Assembly: GCA_946480695.1 (NCBI GenBank)
Contig: CAMLKG010000067.1
Location: 1 to 5,936, forward strand
Source: an uncultured Cellvibrio sp.
GTDB lineage: Bacteria; Pseudomonadota; Gammaproteobacteria; Pseudomonadales; Cellvibrionaceae
Direction: 5' to 3'
DNA: 5,936 bases
Each line of letters starts with the position of its first letter. The stretch's first letter is position 1. Of this stretch, positions 1 through 5,668 are shown one piece after another. A program made the position numbers and the translations under genes. Below the pieces are notes generated by a model that saw nothing but the letters and a program-made list of their open reading frames with translations, was not told where the DNA came from and searched no databases.

Positions 1-1952
1 CAGGTTTGGTGGATGCCCTGCTGCATCATTCGAAACAGCCGGTGAGCAATTTGAGTGTACTTCCGGCAGCCGAGCGGCAGCAATTGCTGGTGGACTGGAA
101 TGCGACAGCGGTGGCTTACCCGCAAGATAAATGTATCCATGAATTGTTTGAAGCACAGGCGGAGCGCACCCCGGATGCTCTGGCGGTTGTCTATGAAAAC
201 GAATCCCTGAGTTACTCCGTATTAAACCGGCGCGCGACAGAATTGGCTCATTACCTGTGCATGCAAGGAGTGTTGCCGAATACTTGTGTTGCACTGTGTT
301 TTGAACGTAGTACGGATATGATAATTGCGATACTTGCAACGCTCAAAGCCGGTGCTGCTTATGTTCCGCTTGATCCTGCATACCCACATGAACGCCTTGC
401 GTTTATGTTGACGGATTCGAATGCAAATTTATTGATTCATCATGCACAAACACGCTCGCTTGTAGAAAGTTTTACGCAAGTTGCCAAATTGATTTCCCTT
501 GATGATTATCAAAAAGGCGCATGTGATGTTGTCAGTCATCAATCTCTTTCCGCGCTAACTAAAGTCTCTCCCGCAGATTTGGCCTATGTAATTTATACCT
601 CCGGCTCAACAGGTGTGCCGAAAGGTATCGGTGTAGAGCACCACTCTGCTTGTAACCTCACCTGGGCCCTGGCCGATAAAATTTATGGTGGTGTTGAAAC
701 GCTGCAAGGCTTTCGCCTGGGCCTTAATGCTTCCTTTGCTTTCGACGCATCTGTTAAGCAAATCCTTATGCTTTGCCATGGTGTGAGTTTGCATTTAACA
801 CCGGCAGATGTTCGGCTGGATCCTGATCGTTTGGCGTTATATCTACAGTCTGCACGACTGGATGGAATGGATTTCACACCCGCCCAGCTTTCGCTGTTGC
901 TGGGTGCACACCCTGAACTTCAGTTGCCGTCATGTGTATTGGTGGGCGGGGACAAAATTGATAAACAGCTGTGGGCTACCTTGAGGAGCCACAGTGAAGC
1001 AGCAGTCTTCAATGTTTATGGCCCAACAGAAACCACGGTGGATGCGGTCTTTTGTAATTTGACTCAACAGGGTGATGAACCTGCTATCGGACGTCCATTG
1101 CCGAATATGCAAGTGTATCTCCTGGATGCCAATTTGCAGCCGGTGCCAGTAGGGGTTGCCGGCGAGTTATACATCGGTGGTGCTGGTGTGGCGAGAGGTT
1201 ATCTCAATCGTCCCGAGCTAACAGCAGAGCGTTTTTTGCGGGATCCTTTTGCAACAAGTGCCGATGCACGTTTTTATAAAACCGGCGATTTAGGGCGTTT
1301 CCGTGAGGATGGCACTATTGATTATCTGGGGCGCAATGATTTCCAGGTAAAAATTCGCGGTTTTCGAATTGAGCTGGGTGAGATTGAAGGGTGTCTTGCA
1401 GGCATTGATGGTGTGCAGGAGGCCGTCGTGGTTGCACGTGATAACGCAGGGGACAAGCGCCTGGTGGCTTATATCGTCATGGCACCGGATTGTATTTGCG
1501 ATGTGGCCTCGTTGCGCCAGGCCCTGGCCAAAGATCTTGCTGATTACATGATTCCAGGTGCATTTGTGCTGTTGGACCAGTTGCCCTTGACCCCCAATGG
1601 CAAGGTGGATCGCAAGGCGTTGCCGGAACCGGATATGTCAGATCTGCAACAGGAATATGTTGCACCACGCACCGCGACAGAACAGAAACTGTGCGAAATC
1701 TGGCAAGAGGTCCTTGGGGTAGAGCGGGTAGGTATTACTGATAACTTCTTCCTGTTGGGTGGCCATTCGCTGTTGGCAACCAGGCTGAGTGCAGCAGTTA
1801 AAAGTGCGCTTGAGTTAAGGTTGGAAATGAAAATCATTTTTTCGTGCAAAGATCTGGCTGAGATGGCATTGATAATTGATGAATTGAGTGCTTTTCAAAA
1901 AAATGATGCCTTGAAAAGGGATGTTGAAAGTCAAGTCGAGATCGAGTGGTAA
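1..1952 (+). CDS. NRPS, C-terminal part: end of upstream (C) domain/linker, glutamate-type A domain, T domain (5' truncated by window)
   Basis: This is the 3' end of a nonribosomal peptide synthetase. The frame is open to the window edge, and the TTG at 6 is only an internal codon, so the true start lies upstream. The first 40 or so residues resemble the helix and linker that follow a condensation domain. A complete adenylation domain follows, with core motifs in order: A1 (LSY, about 207), A2 (KAGAAYVPLDP, 345-377), A3 (YTSGSTGVPKG, 594-626), A4 (FDAS, from 741), A5 (NVYGPTETT, from 1011), A7 (YKTGD, from 1275), A8 (GRNDFQVKIRGFRIELGEIE, about 1330) and A10 (NGKVDR, from 1596). The carrier motif GGHSL has its phosphopantetheine serine at 1767. 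The enzyme should activate an amino acid with ATP and hold it as a thioester in the cytoplasm. There is no epimerisation or thioesterase domain; the chain goes to the next protein, whose start lies 2 bases after this TAA. The tail after the T domain is charged and ends in VEIEW. Confidence 0.96.
   Translation, partial: GLVDALLHHSKQPVSNLSVLPAAERQQLLVDWNATAVAYPQDKCIHELFEAQAERTPDALAVVYENESLSYSVLNRRATELAHYLCMQGVLPNTCVALCFERSTDMIIAILATLKAGAAYVPLDPAYPHERLAFMLTDSNANLLIHHAQTRSLVESFTQVAKLISLDDYQKGACDVVSHQSLSALTKVSPADLAYVIYTSGSTGVPKGIGVEHHSACNLTWALADKIYGGVETLQGFRLGLNASFAFDASVKQILMLCHGVSLHLTPADVRLDPDRLALYLQSARLDGMDFTPAQLSLLLGAHPELQLPSCVLVGGDKIDKQLWATLRSHSEAAVFNVYGPTETTVDAVFCNLTQQGDEPAIGRPLPNMQVYLLDANLQPVPVGVAGELYIGGAGVARGYLNRPELTAERFLRDPFATSADARFYKTGDLGRFREDGTIDYLGRNDFQVKIRGFRIELGEIEGCLAGIDGVQEAVVVARDNAGDKRLVAYIVMAPDCICDVASLRQALAKDLADYMIPGAFVLLDQLPLTPNGKVDRKALPEPDMSDLQQEYVAPRTATEQKLCEIWQEVLGVERVGITDNFFLLGGHSLLATRLSAAVKSALELRLEMKIIFSCKDLAEMALIIDELSAFQKNDALKRDVESQVEIEW
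130..1630 (+). other. Adenylation domain with glutamate specificity code (DAKDLGVVDK)
   Basis: I aligned the A4-A5 region by eye to the phenylalanine-activating domain of gramicidin synthetase GrsA. The ten pocket residues come from the codons at 744 (D, GrsA 235), 747 (A, 236), 756 (K, 239), 870 (D, 278), 939 (L, 299), 945 (G, 301), 1014 (V, 322), 1038 (V, 330), 1041 (D, 331) and 1602 (K, 517). From memory of the published Stachelhaus table, this string is the second glutamate code; the glutamine code differs only at 239 (Q instead of K). The lysine at 239 could pair with the substrate side-chain carboxylate. All catalytic motifs are present, including the A10 lysine, so the domain looks active. 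The substrate is inferred from the code; glutamine is the main alternative. Confidence 0.85.
1660..1860 (+). other. Thiolation (peptidyl carrier) domain of the first NRPS
   Basis: This four-helix carrier segment begins near the YVAP linker and carries the signature TDNFFLLGGHSLLATRL, with the serine at 1767 as the expected site of 4'-phosphopantetheine attachment. It would hold the glutamyl or peptidyl-glutamyl thioester. Its linker and core closely resemble the carrier domain of the next protein (YVAP-x-T-x-x-E, LCE-x-W, LGVE, TDNFF, GG-x-SLLATRL), so the two modules probably share carrier-domain ancestry. Confidence 0.93.
1862..1949 (+). other. C-terminal docking tail of the first NRPS
   Basis: About 29 residues follow the carrier domain to the stop. 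They are rich in charged residues and finish with VESQVEIEW. The next protein starts with a TubC-type docking domain, and that family is known to receive a short C-terminal motif of the upstream partner against its beta-hairpin. The last six residues (QVEIEW) parallel the last six of the next protein (EVELSI), which also hands over to a TubC-type start. The role is inferred from this pairing; no family match is claimed for the tail. Confidence 0.6.
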
Positions 1953-1957
1953 AAATG
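1941..1957 (+). promoter_or_regulatory. Translational coupling junction: stop TAA 1950-1952, start ATG 1955
   Basis: The second gene starts 2 bases after the stop of the first. The only Shine-Dalgarno-like bases are a weak GAGTGG just upstream (1944-1949). With so little spacing, ribosomes finishing gene 1 probably re-initiate here, which would keep the two partners near equal amounts. An in-frame GTG at 1946 would add three residues (MVK), but ATG 1955 puts the start of the docking domain where the equivalent domain of the third gene starts. Confidence 0.65.
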
Positions 1958-2110
1958 AAAATCGTTGATGTTATAAAAGTACTTTCTGATGCAAATATAT
2001 ATGTTTTTCTTGAAGAGGGGAAACTTAAAACCAGATCCAGAGAAAATACACTAACAGCTGACTTGATTGAACTTATAAAAAACAACAAGCAAGAACTATT
2101 GGATTATCTG
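1955..2110 (+). other. TubC-type N-terminal docking domain (gene 2)
   Basis: The first 52 or so residues have the helix, beta-hairpin, helix layout of the TubC N-terminal docking family: MKIVDVIKVLSDANIYVFLE, then a basic hairpin (KLKTRS), then a helix ending NKQELLDYL. These domains recognise the C-terminal tail of the preceding synthetase and set the order of proteins in NRPS and PKS lines. The start of the third gene has the same pattern (VLEILNILSEQGIKISLDE, then KPEIISFL), which supports both calls and ATG 1955 as the start. Confidence 0.85.
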
Positions 2111-5100
2111 TCGCGACATGAAAATACAATCCTGTTCAACGAGGGCGTAATAACTCCTTACGACGGGACAGAGGTAGTCTTGTCATTTAGTCAGCAGCGT
2201 TATTGGTTAATGGATCAGATTGAAAGTAATATCGGGCAGCGCAATCTGTTGTTTGCGCTTAAATTGTCTGGCGAGCTTGACTTGAATGTATTGGATCGGG
2301 TGTTTTCATCACTGGTTGATCGCCATCATGTATTACGAACTCAGTTTTTGTGCAATGAAAAAGATAACCCTATACAATTAATTCGTGAGGAATATGATTT
2401 TGCTGTCGTAAAAAAAGACTTTTCGAAATTGGCCATTGCTGATCGTGAACGTGCTATTGCCCAGGTTATTGACGAGGAACATACTCGCCGTTTTGATCTG
2501 AATACGGATCTAATGTTGCGAGTTAAACTTCTGCACATTGAATCTAAACAGTATATTTTGATTGTAACTATTCATCATATTGCCGCTGATGGTTGGTCGG
2601 TTGGAATTTTGATTGATGAATTTGCCCGGCTTTATGAGGCATATAAGCTTTCATTGGAAAATCCGCTGGTTCCGTTAGGGATAAAATATGCAGATTATGC
2701 GCATTGGCAACACAAGCAAGTAAATGAGCGAAAAGCGGGGGCCTTGGATTTCTGGCGCGGTGAGTTACTGGGCGCGCCGGAAAAAATTAGTTTGCCTGCT
2801 GATTATATTTCCCGTAGCGCGGAGTTGAGTGTAGCTGGCATTTCCAGGGTTACTATTGAGCGAACTTTAATTGATCAGTTTAAAAATAAATTATTTGCTA
2901 GCAAAGGTACTTTATTTGCGGGTTTGTTTGCCAGTTTAAATGTTTTGTTTTACAGATGGTGTGCACAGCAGGATCTGGTTGTTGGTGTGGTCGATGCGGG
3001 CAGGGATCGTAAGGAAGTAGAGCGGGTCGTTGGTTGTTTTGTGAATGCCTTGGCGATTAGAACGAAAATTCCGGCTTTCGAGAGTTTGGGTGATCTTCTC
3101 GAAAATGTTTGTGCTCATTTGTTGGATGTTGCAGAGCACAAATTTTTCCCCTTTGAAAAAGTTGTAGCAGAGTTAAATCCGGATAGGGTTGATTCAACAA
3201 ATCCTTTTTTTAATGTTGCTTTATTGTTGCAAAACTTTGCTGATTCAAGTTGGGATATTAAGGATTTGCACGTTGATGTTTTGCCCACCTTAAAATCCAA
3301 AGCCTTTCTTGATCTACGTTTTGTTGCTTGGGAAACTGAGCAAGGGCTAATTGTTGAGTGTGAGTATCGCGAAGAGCTTTTTTCAGCTCGAACTATTGAT
3401 GCTTTACTTGATTCGTATCGCATGGTGGTTGAACAGTTTGTTAATTGCGAACAACGAACTATAGACGCAGTGGAAATTTCCAACGATCTTTTTCTTCAAG
3501 CTCAGTCGATAAATTATCGGAAAAAGACAATTTGCGCAGTGGGGACTTTTACGCTTGATCCATTGATTGATAGCTTCGAGTTTTTGCAAAAAAAATTATC
3601 ACTGCATGCCTCCCTGGATTTGCTACCTTTTCAGCAGGTTTTTCAACAGTTATTGGATTCAAACAGTGAATTTCGAAAAAATAAAAATGGATTCAATATT
3701 ATTTTGTTAGGTCTGCATGATTGGTTAGGTGTTGGGGATTTTATCCAGCAAGGAAAAAATCTGCATGATGGGGTACATCGCTTTTGCTCGGCATTGGATG
3801 AGGTTCAACGAATTTCCTCTGTGCCTTATATAGTGATGCTTTGCCCTTCCAGTGCGCAAATATGCGGTTCAGATCAATTATTTAGTACTGTTGATGCGTT
3901 ACACAAAAAAATAGCGGAACAATTTTCTGGTTCTTCCAAAGTTAAAGTGGTAATGCCTGCTGAGTTGGTGGATGGTGTCGATGATTGTTTTGACTATGAA
4001 ACCTATCGGCTAGCTCATATACCATACACTCCCATTTTCTACTCCGCACTGATGAGCCGAGCGCTGAGGGCATTCAACGCTGCTGATAGCAAACCTTACA
4101 AGGTTATTGTTTTGGATTGTGACAATACCATATGGAAAGGAGTGTGCGCGGAAGATGGGCCATTGGGTGTAGTCGTTTCGGCAGAATATTTATACCTACA
4201 AAAGTTTGTGGTCGAGTTGCAGGAGAAGGGATTTTTATTATGTTTGTGCAGTAAAAATGAGGAGGGAGACGTCTGGGCGGTGTTTGATGAAAATAATAAT
4301 ATGCATATCAAACGCGAGCACATTATTGCATCCAGAATTAATTGGGAGCCAAAATGGAAAAATATTTACTCTATTGCTGATGAACTAAATCTCGGTCTGG
4401 AGAGTATTATATTCATTGACGATGACTTGTCTCAATGCTTGGAAATGCGCATGCATTGCCCGGATGTACTGACCATCCAATTGCCAGCGGCAGTTGATAA
4501 GATCCCAAAAGCTTTACGTAATATTTGGGCTTTCGATGTTGAGCAGGCTGCACTCGCAGGGAATAGAACTGCTCTTTATGAACAGCAAAACAAGAGAAAG
4601 CAATTTCTTATCGAACATAAAGGAAGTCGACAAGATTTTTTAGAGTCTTTAGGTGTTAATATCGATGTTAAAACACTGTCGGCTGATAATTGTGATCGAG
4701 CGGTCGAGTTGCTTGCGCGCACTAATCAATTTAATTTGAATGGATATTTGGTCAATAAGTCTGACTTGCTGGAGGGGCTTGATAATTATATTTTTGGGGT
4801 TACCGCCAGGGTTGAGGATCGCTTTGGTGATTATGGTCTTGTGGGTCTTGTTCTGTTTACTTATAAAAATAATAACTTGTCTGTACTTAATATGGTTTTA
4901 AGTTGTCGGGCACTGGGACGCGGAGTTGAATACGAGCTTTTAAAGGCCGTTGCTGCTGTCGCCTTTGAAAGAAATATCACTGGTATCGAATGGTCTTTTG
5001 TACCCTCTGCACGCAATACTCCTGTGTTTAATTTTTTGAGCCAACTGTATGGCGCTATTGCTCATGCTGAACCGGCCAGCTTAATCCCAAATCGTAAAAG

Positions 5101-5668
5101 TTATTGCTGCTTGCAAGCAGAGAGCATATTAAACCTGAATTATCTGGATATTTTAGAGAGAGAGGATTCAGCCCAACAGCTGCCTGCTCTTGAATCCCAT
5201 GCGGGAAGCGACGGTTCTCTTAATGTATTGCCAGGGCGATGGTTGTCATCTGCGCAATATAATCAAATTTTTATATGGATGAATGATTTTGATTTGTTCC
5301 ATCAATCCGTTGAAGATTGGGCTCGTGACAGTATTGCTTCACAGCGAGTGTCAGAGCAACAAAATTATGTTGCACCAGTTACCAATATTGAAAAGCGTTT
5401 GTGTGAGCTGTGGGGAGATATTCTTGGTGTTGAATCGATTGGTGTTACGGATAATTTTTTTAAAATGGGTGGAAACTCCCTGCTTGCAACGCGTTTGATA
5501 GCAAATATCAATCGATCTTTTGATATGAATTTACAGTTAAATTTATTGTTTAGTGCCCAGACGATATCCGCTTTGGCGGTGTTGATTGAGAACAATCAAA
5601 TAATTGCAAGGATGGCTCTGGATAAGGAAGCTGCCTTGTTACCAAATGAGGTGGAATTATCAATATGA
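1955..5668 (+). CDS. NRPS with TubC docking - condensation - FkbH-like HAD - thiolation architecture (A-domain-less module)
   Basis: This complete 1237-residue protein (from ATG 1955) is an assembly-line module whose adenylation domain is replaced by an FkbH-like domain. Domains in order: TubC-type docking (about 1-52); condensation (about 72-505; HHIAADGWS at 207-215 with intact HHxxxDG); FkbH N-terminal region (about 525-690); HAD phosphatase core (about 715-830, nucleophile D721); GNAT-like C-terminal part (to about 1050); an unassigned linker of about 85 residues; and a carrier domain (about 1138-1210, S1175 in GGNSL). FkbH proteins load a C3 acid from 1,3-bisphosphoglycerate on carriers, so this module probably self-loads glyceryl or a related hydroxy acid and condenses it with the chain delivered by the upstream glutamate module. 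The bond would be an ester, which is an inference. It sits in a tight operon, 2 bases after gene 1 and overlapping gene 3 by ATGA. The base composition is more AT-rich than the upstream A domain. Domain identity is firm; substrate and product are predictions. Confidence 0.95.
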   Translation: MKIVDVIKVLSDANIYVFLEEGKLKTRSRENTLTADLIELIKNNKQELLDYLSRHENTILFNEGVITPYDGTEVVLSFSQQRYWLMDQIESNIGQRNLLFALKLSGELDLNVLDRVFSSLVDRHHVLRTQFLCNEKDNPIQLIREEYDFAVVKKDFSKLAIADRERAIAQVIDEEHTRRFDLNTDLMLRVKLLHIESKQYILIVTIHHIAADGWSVGILIDEFARLYEAYKLSLENPLVPLGIKYADYAHWQHKQVNERKAGALDFWRGELLGAPEKISLPADYISRSAELSVAGISRVTIERTLIDQFKNKLFASKGTLFAGLFASLNVLFYRWCAQQDLVVGVVDAGRDRKEVERVVGCFVNALAIRTKIPAFESLGDLLENVCAHLLDVAEHKFFPFEKVVAELNPDRVDSTNPFFNVALLLQNFADSSWDIKDLHVDVLPTLKSKAFLDLRFVAWETEQGLIVECEYREELFSARTIDALLDSYRMVVEQFVNCEQRTIDAVEISNDLFLQAQSINYRKKTICAVGTFTLDPLIDSFEFLQKKLSLHASLDLLPFQQVFQQLLDSNSEFRKNKNGFNIILLGLHDWLGVGDFIQQGKNLHDGVHRFCSALDEVQRISSVPYIVMLCPSSAQICGSDQLFSTVDALHKKIAEQFSGSSKVKVVMPAELVDGVDDCFDYETYRLAHIPYTPIFYSALMSRALRAFNAADSKPYKVIVLDCDNTIWKGVCAEDGPLGVVVSAEYLYLQKFVVELQEKGFLLCLCSKNEEGDVWAVFDENNNMHIKREHIIASRINWEPKWKNIYSIADELNLGLESIIFIDDDLSQCLEMRMHCPDVLTIQLPAAVDKIPKALRNIWAFDVEQAALAGNRTALYEQQNKRKQFLIEHKGSRQDFLESLGVNIDVKTLSADNCDRAVELLARTNQFNLNGYLVNKSDLLEGLDNYIFGVTARVEDRFGDYGLVGLVLFTYKNNNLSVLNMVLSCRALGRGVEYELLKAVAAVAFERNITGIEWSFVPSARNTPVFNFLSQLYGAIAHAEPASLIPNRKSYCCLQAESILNLNYLDILEREDSAQQLPALESHAGSDGSLNVLPGRWLSSAQYNQIFIWMNDFDLFHQSVEDWARDSIASQRVSEQQNYVAPVTNIEKRLCELWGDILGVESIGVTDNFFKMGGNSLLATRLIANINRSFDMNLQLNLLFSAQTISALAVLIENNQIIARMALDKEAALLPNEVELSI
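2168..3470 (+). other. Condensation domain, LCL-like, acting before the FkbH unit
   Basis: Motifs seen, numbered from ATG 1955: C1 LSFSQQRYWLMDQIE (76-90), C2 RHHVLRT (123-129), C3 HHIAADGWS (207-215; catalytic His is H208, with D212), C4 YADYAHW (245-251), C5 VVGCFVNALA (358-367), C6 HKFFPFE (395-401), C7 STNPFFNV (414-421). The HHxxxDG-W-S form and the lack of an epimerisation domain upstream fit an LCL condensation domain. It is not a cyclisation domain, which would have DxxxxD in place of HHxxxDG. All catalytic residues are present, so it should be active. Its acceptor would be the unit loaded by the following FkbH domain, so it would have to use a hydroxyl nucleophile. Confidence 0.92.
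3527..5104 (+). other. FkbH-like domain (HAD-IIIC phosphatase / C3-unit loading) embedded in the NRPS
   Basis: This domain spans about residues 525-1050. The N-terminal region shows family features such as LLPFQQVFQQLLD (556-568) and GFNIILLGLHDW (579-590). The HAD core has motif I LDCDNTIWKGV with nucleophile D721 and acid/base D723, motif II CSKNEE with S766, motif III NWEPK with K800, and motif IV FIDDD with D822 and D823. The C-terminal part has TNQFN (923-927), DRFGDYG (955-961) and SCRALGRGVE (983-992). FkbH-family enzymes (FK520, oxazolomycin OzmB, tetronate pathways, the bryostatin BryA loading module) form glyceryl- or lactyl-carrier thioesters. Cysteines at 765 and 984 lie in conserved motifs, and either might hold the acyl intermediate. 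Two departures from the usual consensus are WKGV for WGGV and DDDLSQ for DDNPxE. Catalytic residues are otherwise intact. Confidence 0.9.
5105..5365 (+). other. Unassigned linker between FkbH-like and thiolation domains
   Basis: About 87 residues lie between the end of recognisable FkbH sequence and the carrier-domain linker at YVAP. They include an aromatic-rich, probably helical part (YNQIFIWMNDFDLFHQ, then VEDWARD). I recognise no domain. It could be the end of the FkbH fold, a structural linker, or a remnant of recombination where an A domain was replaced. Confidence 0.4.
5366..5590 (+). other. Thiolation domain of the FkbH module (GGNS variant)
   Basis: The carrier signature is TDNFFKMGGNSLLATRL, with the phosphopantetheine serine at 5477-5479 (S1175). 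The residue before the serine is Asn rather than the His of the upstream carrier. The domain should hold the unit loaded by the FkbH domain and then the extended chain. Its linker and core are near matches of the upstream carrier domain, so it is NRPS-type and not a PKS-type ACP, although FkbH partners are often discrete ACPs. Confidence 0.93.
5591..5665 (+). other. C-terminal docking tail of the FkbH-module protein
   Basis: About 25 residues follow the carrier domain and end PNEVELSI. The final six residues match the pattern at the end of the first protein (EVELSI against QVEIEW: acidic, Val, Glu, Ile/Leu). As the third protein begins with a TubC-type docking domain, this tail is the likely partner. 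The role is inferred. Confidence 0.6.
5648..5668 (+). promoter_or_regulatory. Ribosome binding site GAGGTGG and ATGA start/stop overlap for gene 3
   Basis: The third gene starts at ATG 5665, overlapping the TGA (5666-5668) that ends gene 2. A good Shine-Dalgarno core GAGGTG at 5648-5653, inside gene 2, lies 11 bases before the ATG. Overlap plus this site indicates translational coupling with independent ribosome recruitment, stronger than at the first junction. Confidence 0.8.

Noticed and set aside
6..8. TTG as the start codon of the first gene
   Set aside because: The frame is open to the window edge and the residues before and after it are C-domain end/linker sequence, so it is an internal codon of a truncated gene.
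1544..1849. Antisense ORF of 101 codons
   Set aside because: It lies wholly inside the A/T-domain coding sequence, has no recognisable domain and looks like a shadow of the real frame.
1946..1954. GTG at 1946 as the start of the FkbH-module gene
   Set aside because: It overlaps the end of gene 1 and adds only MVK. ATG 1955 matches the docking-domain start seen in the third gene to within one residue.
1950..1957. Promoter or terminator between genes 1 and 2
   Set aside because: Only 2 bases are non-coding and no hairpin followed by a T run is present; the genes are read as one operon.
2573..2599. Cyclisation or epimerisation domain instead of a condensation domain
   Set aside because: The core motif is HHxxxDG-W-S, not DxxxxD, and C1, C4, C5 and C7 fit an LCL-type condensation domain.
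3115..3483. Antisense ORF of 122 codons, the longest on the minus strand
   Set aside because: It is opposite the end of the C domain, has a low-complexity Ser/Thr/Lys-rich translation and no family features.
3588..3595. Run of eight A bases near the start of the FkbH region as a possible programmed frameshift
   Set aside because: The reading frame is intact on both sides and encodes continuous family sequence, so no shift is needed.
4418..4450. Frameshift or error explaining the odd DDDLSQ motif
   Set aside because: Sequence before and after stays in frame and keeps family features such as NWEPK upstream and TNQFN downstream, so it is a real variant.
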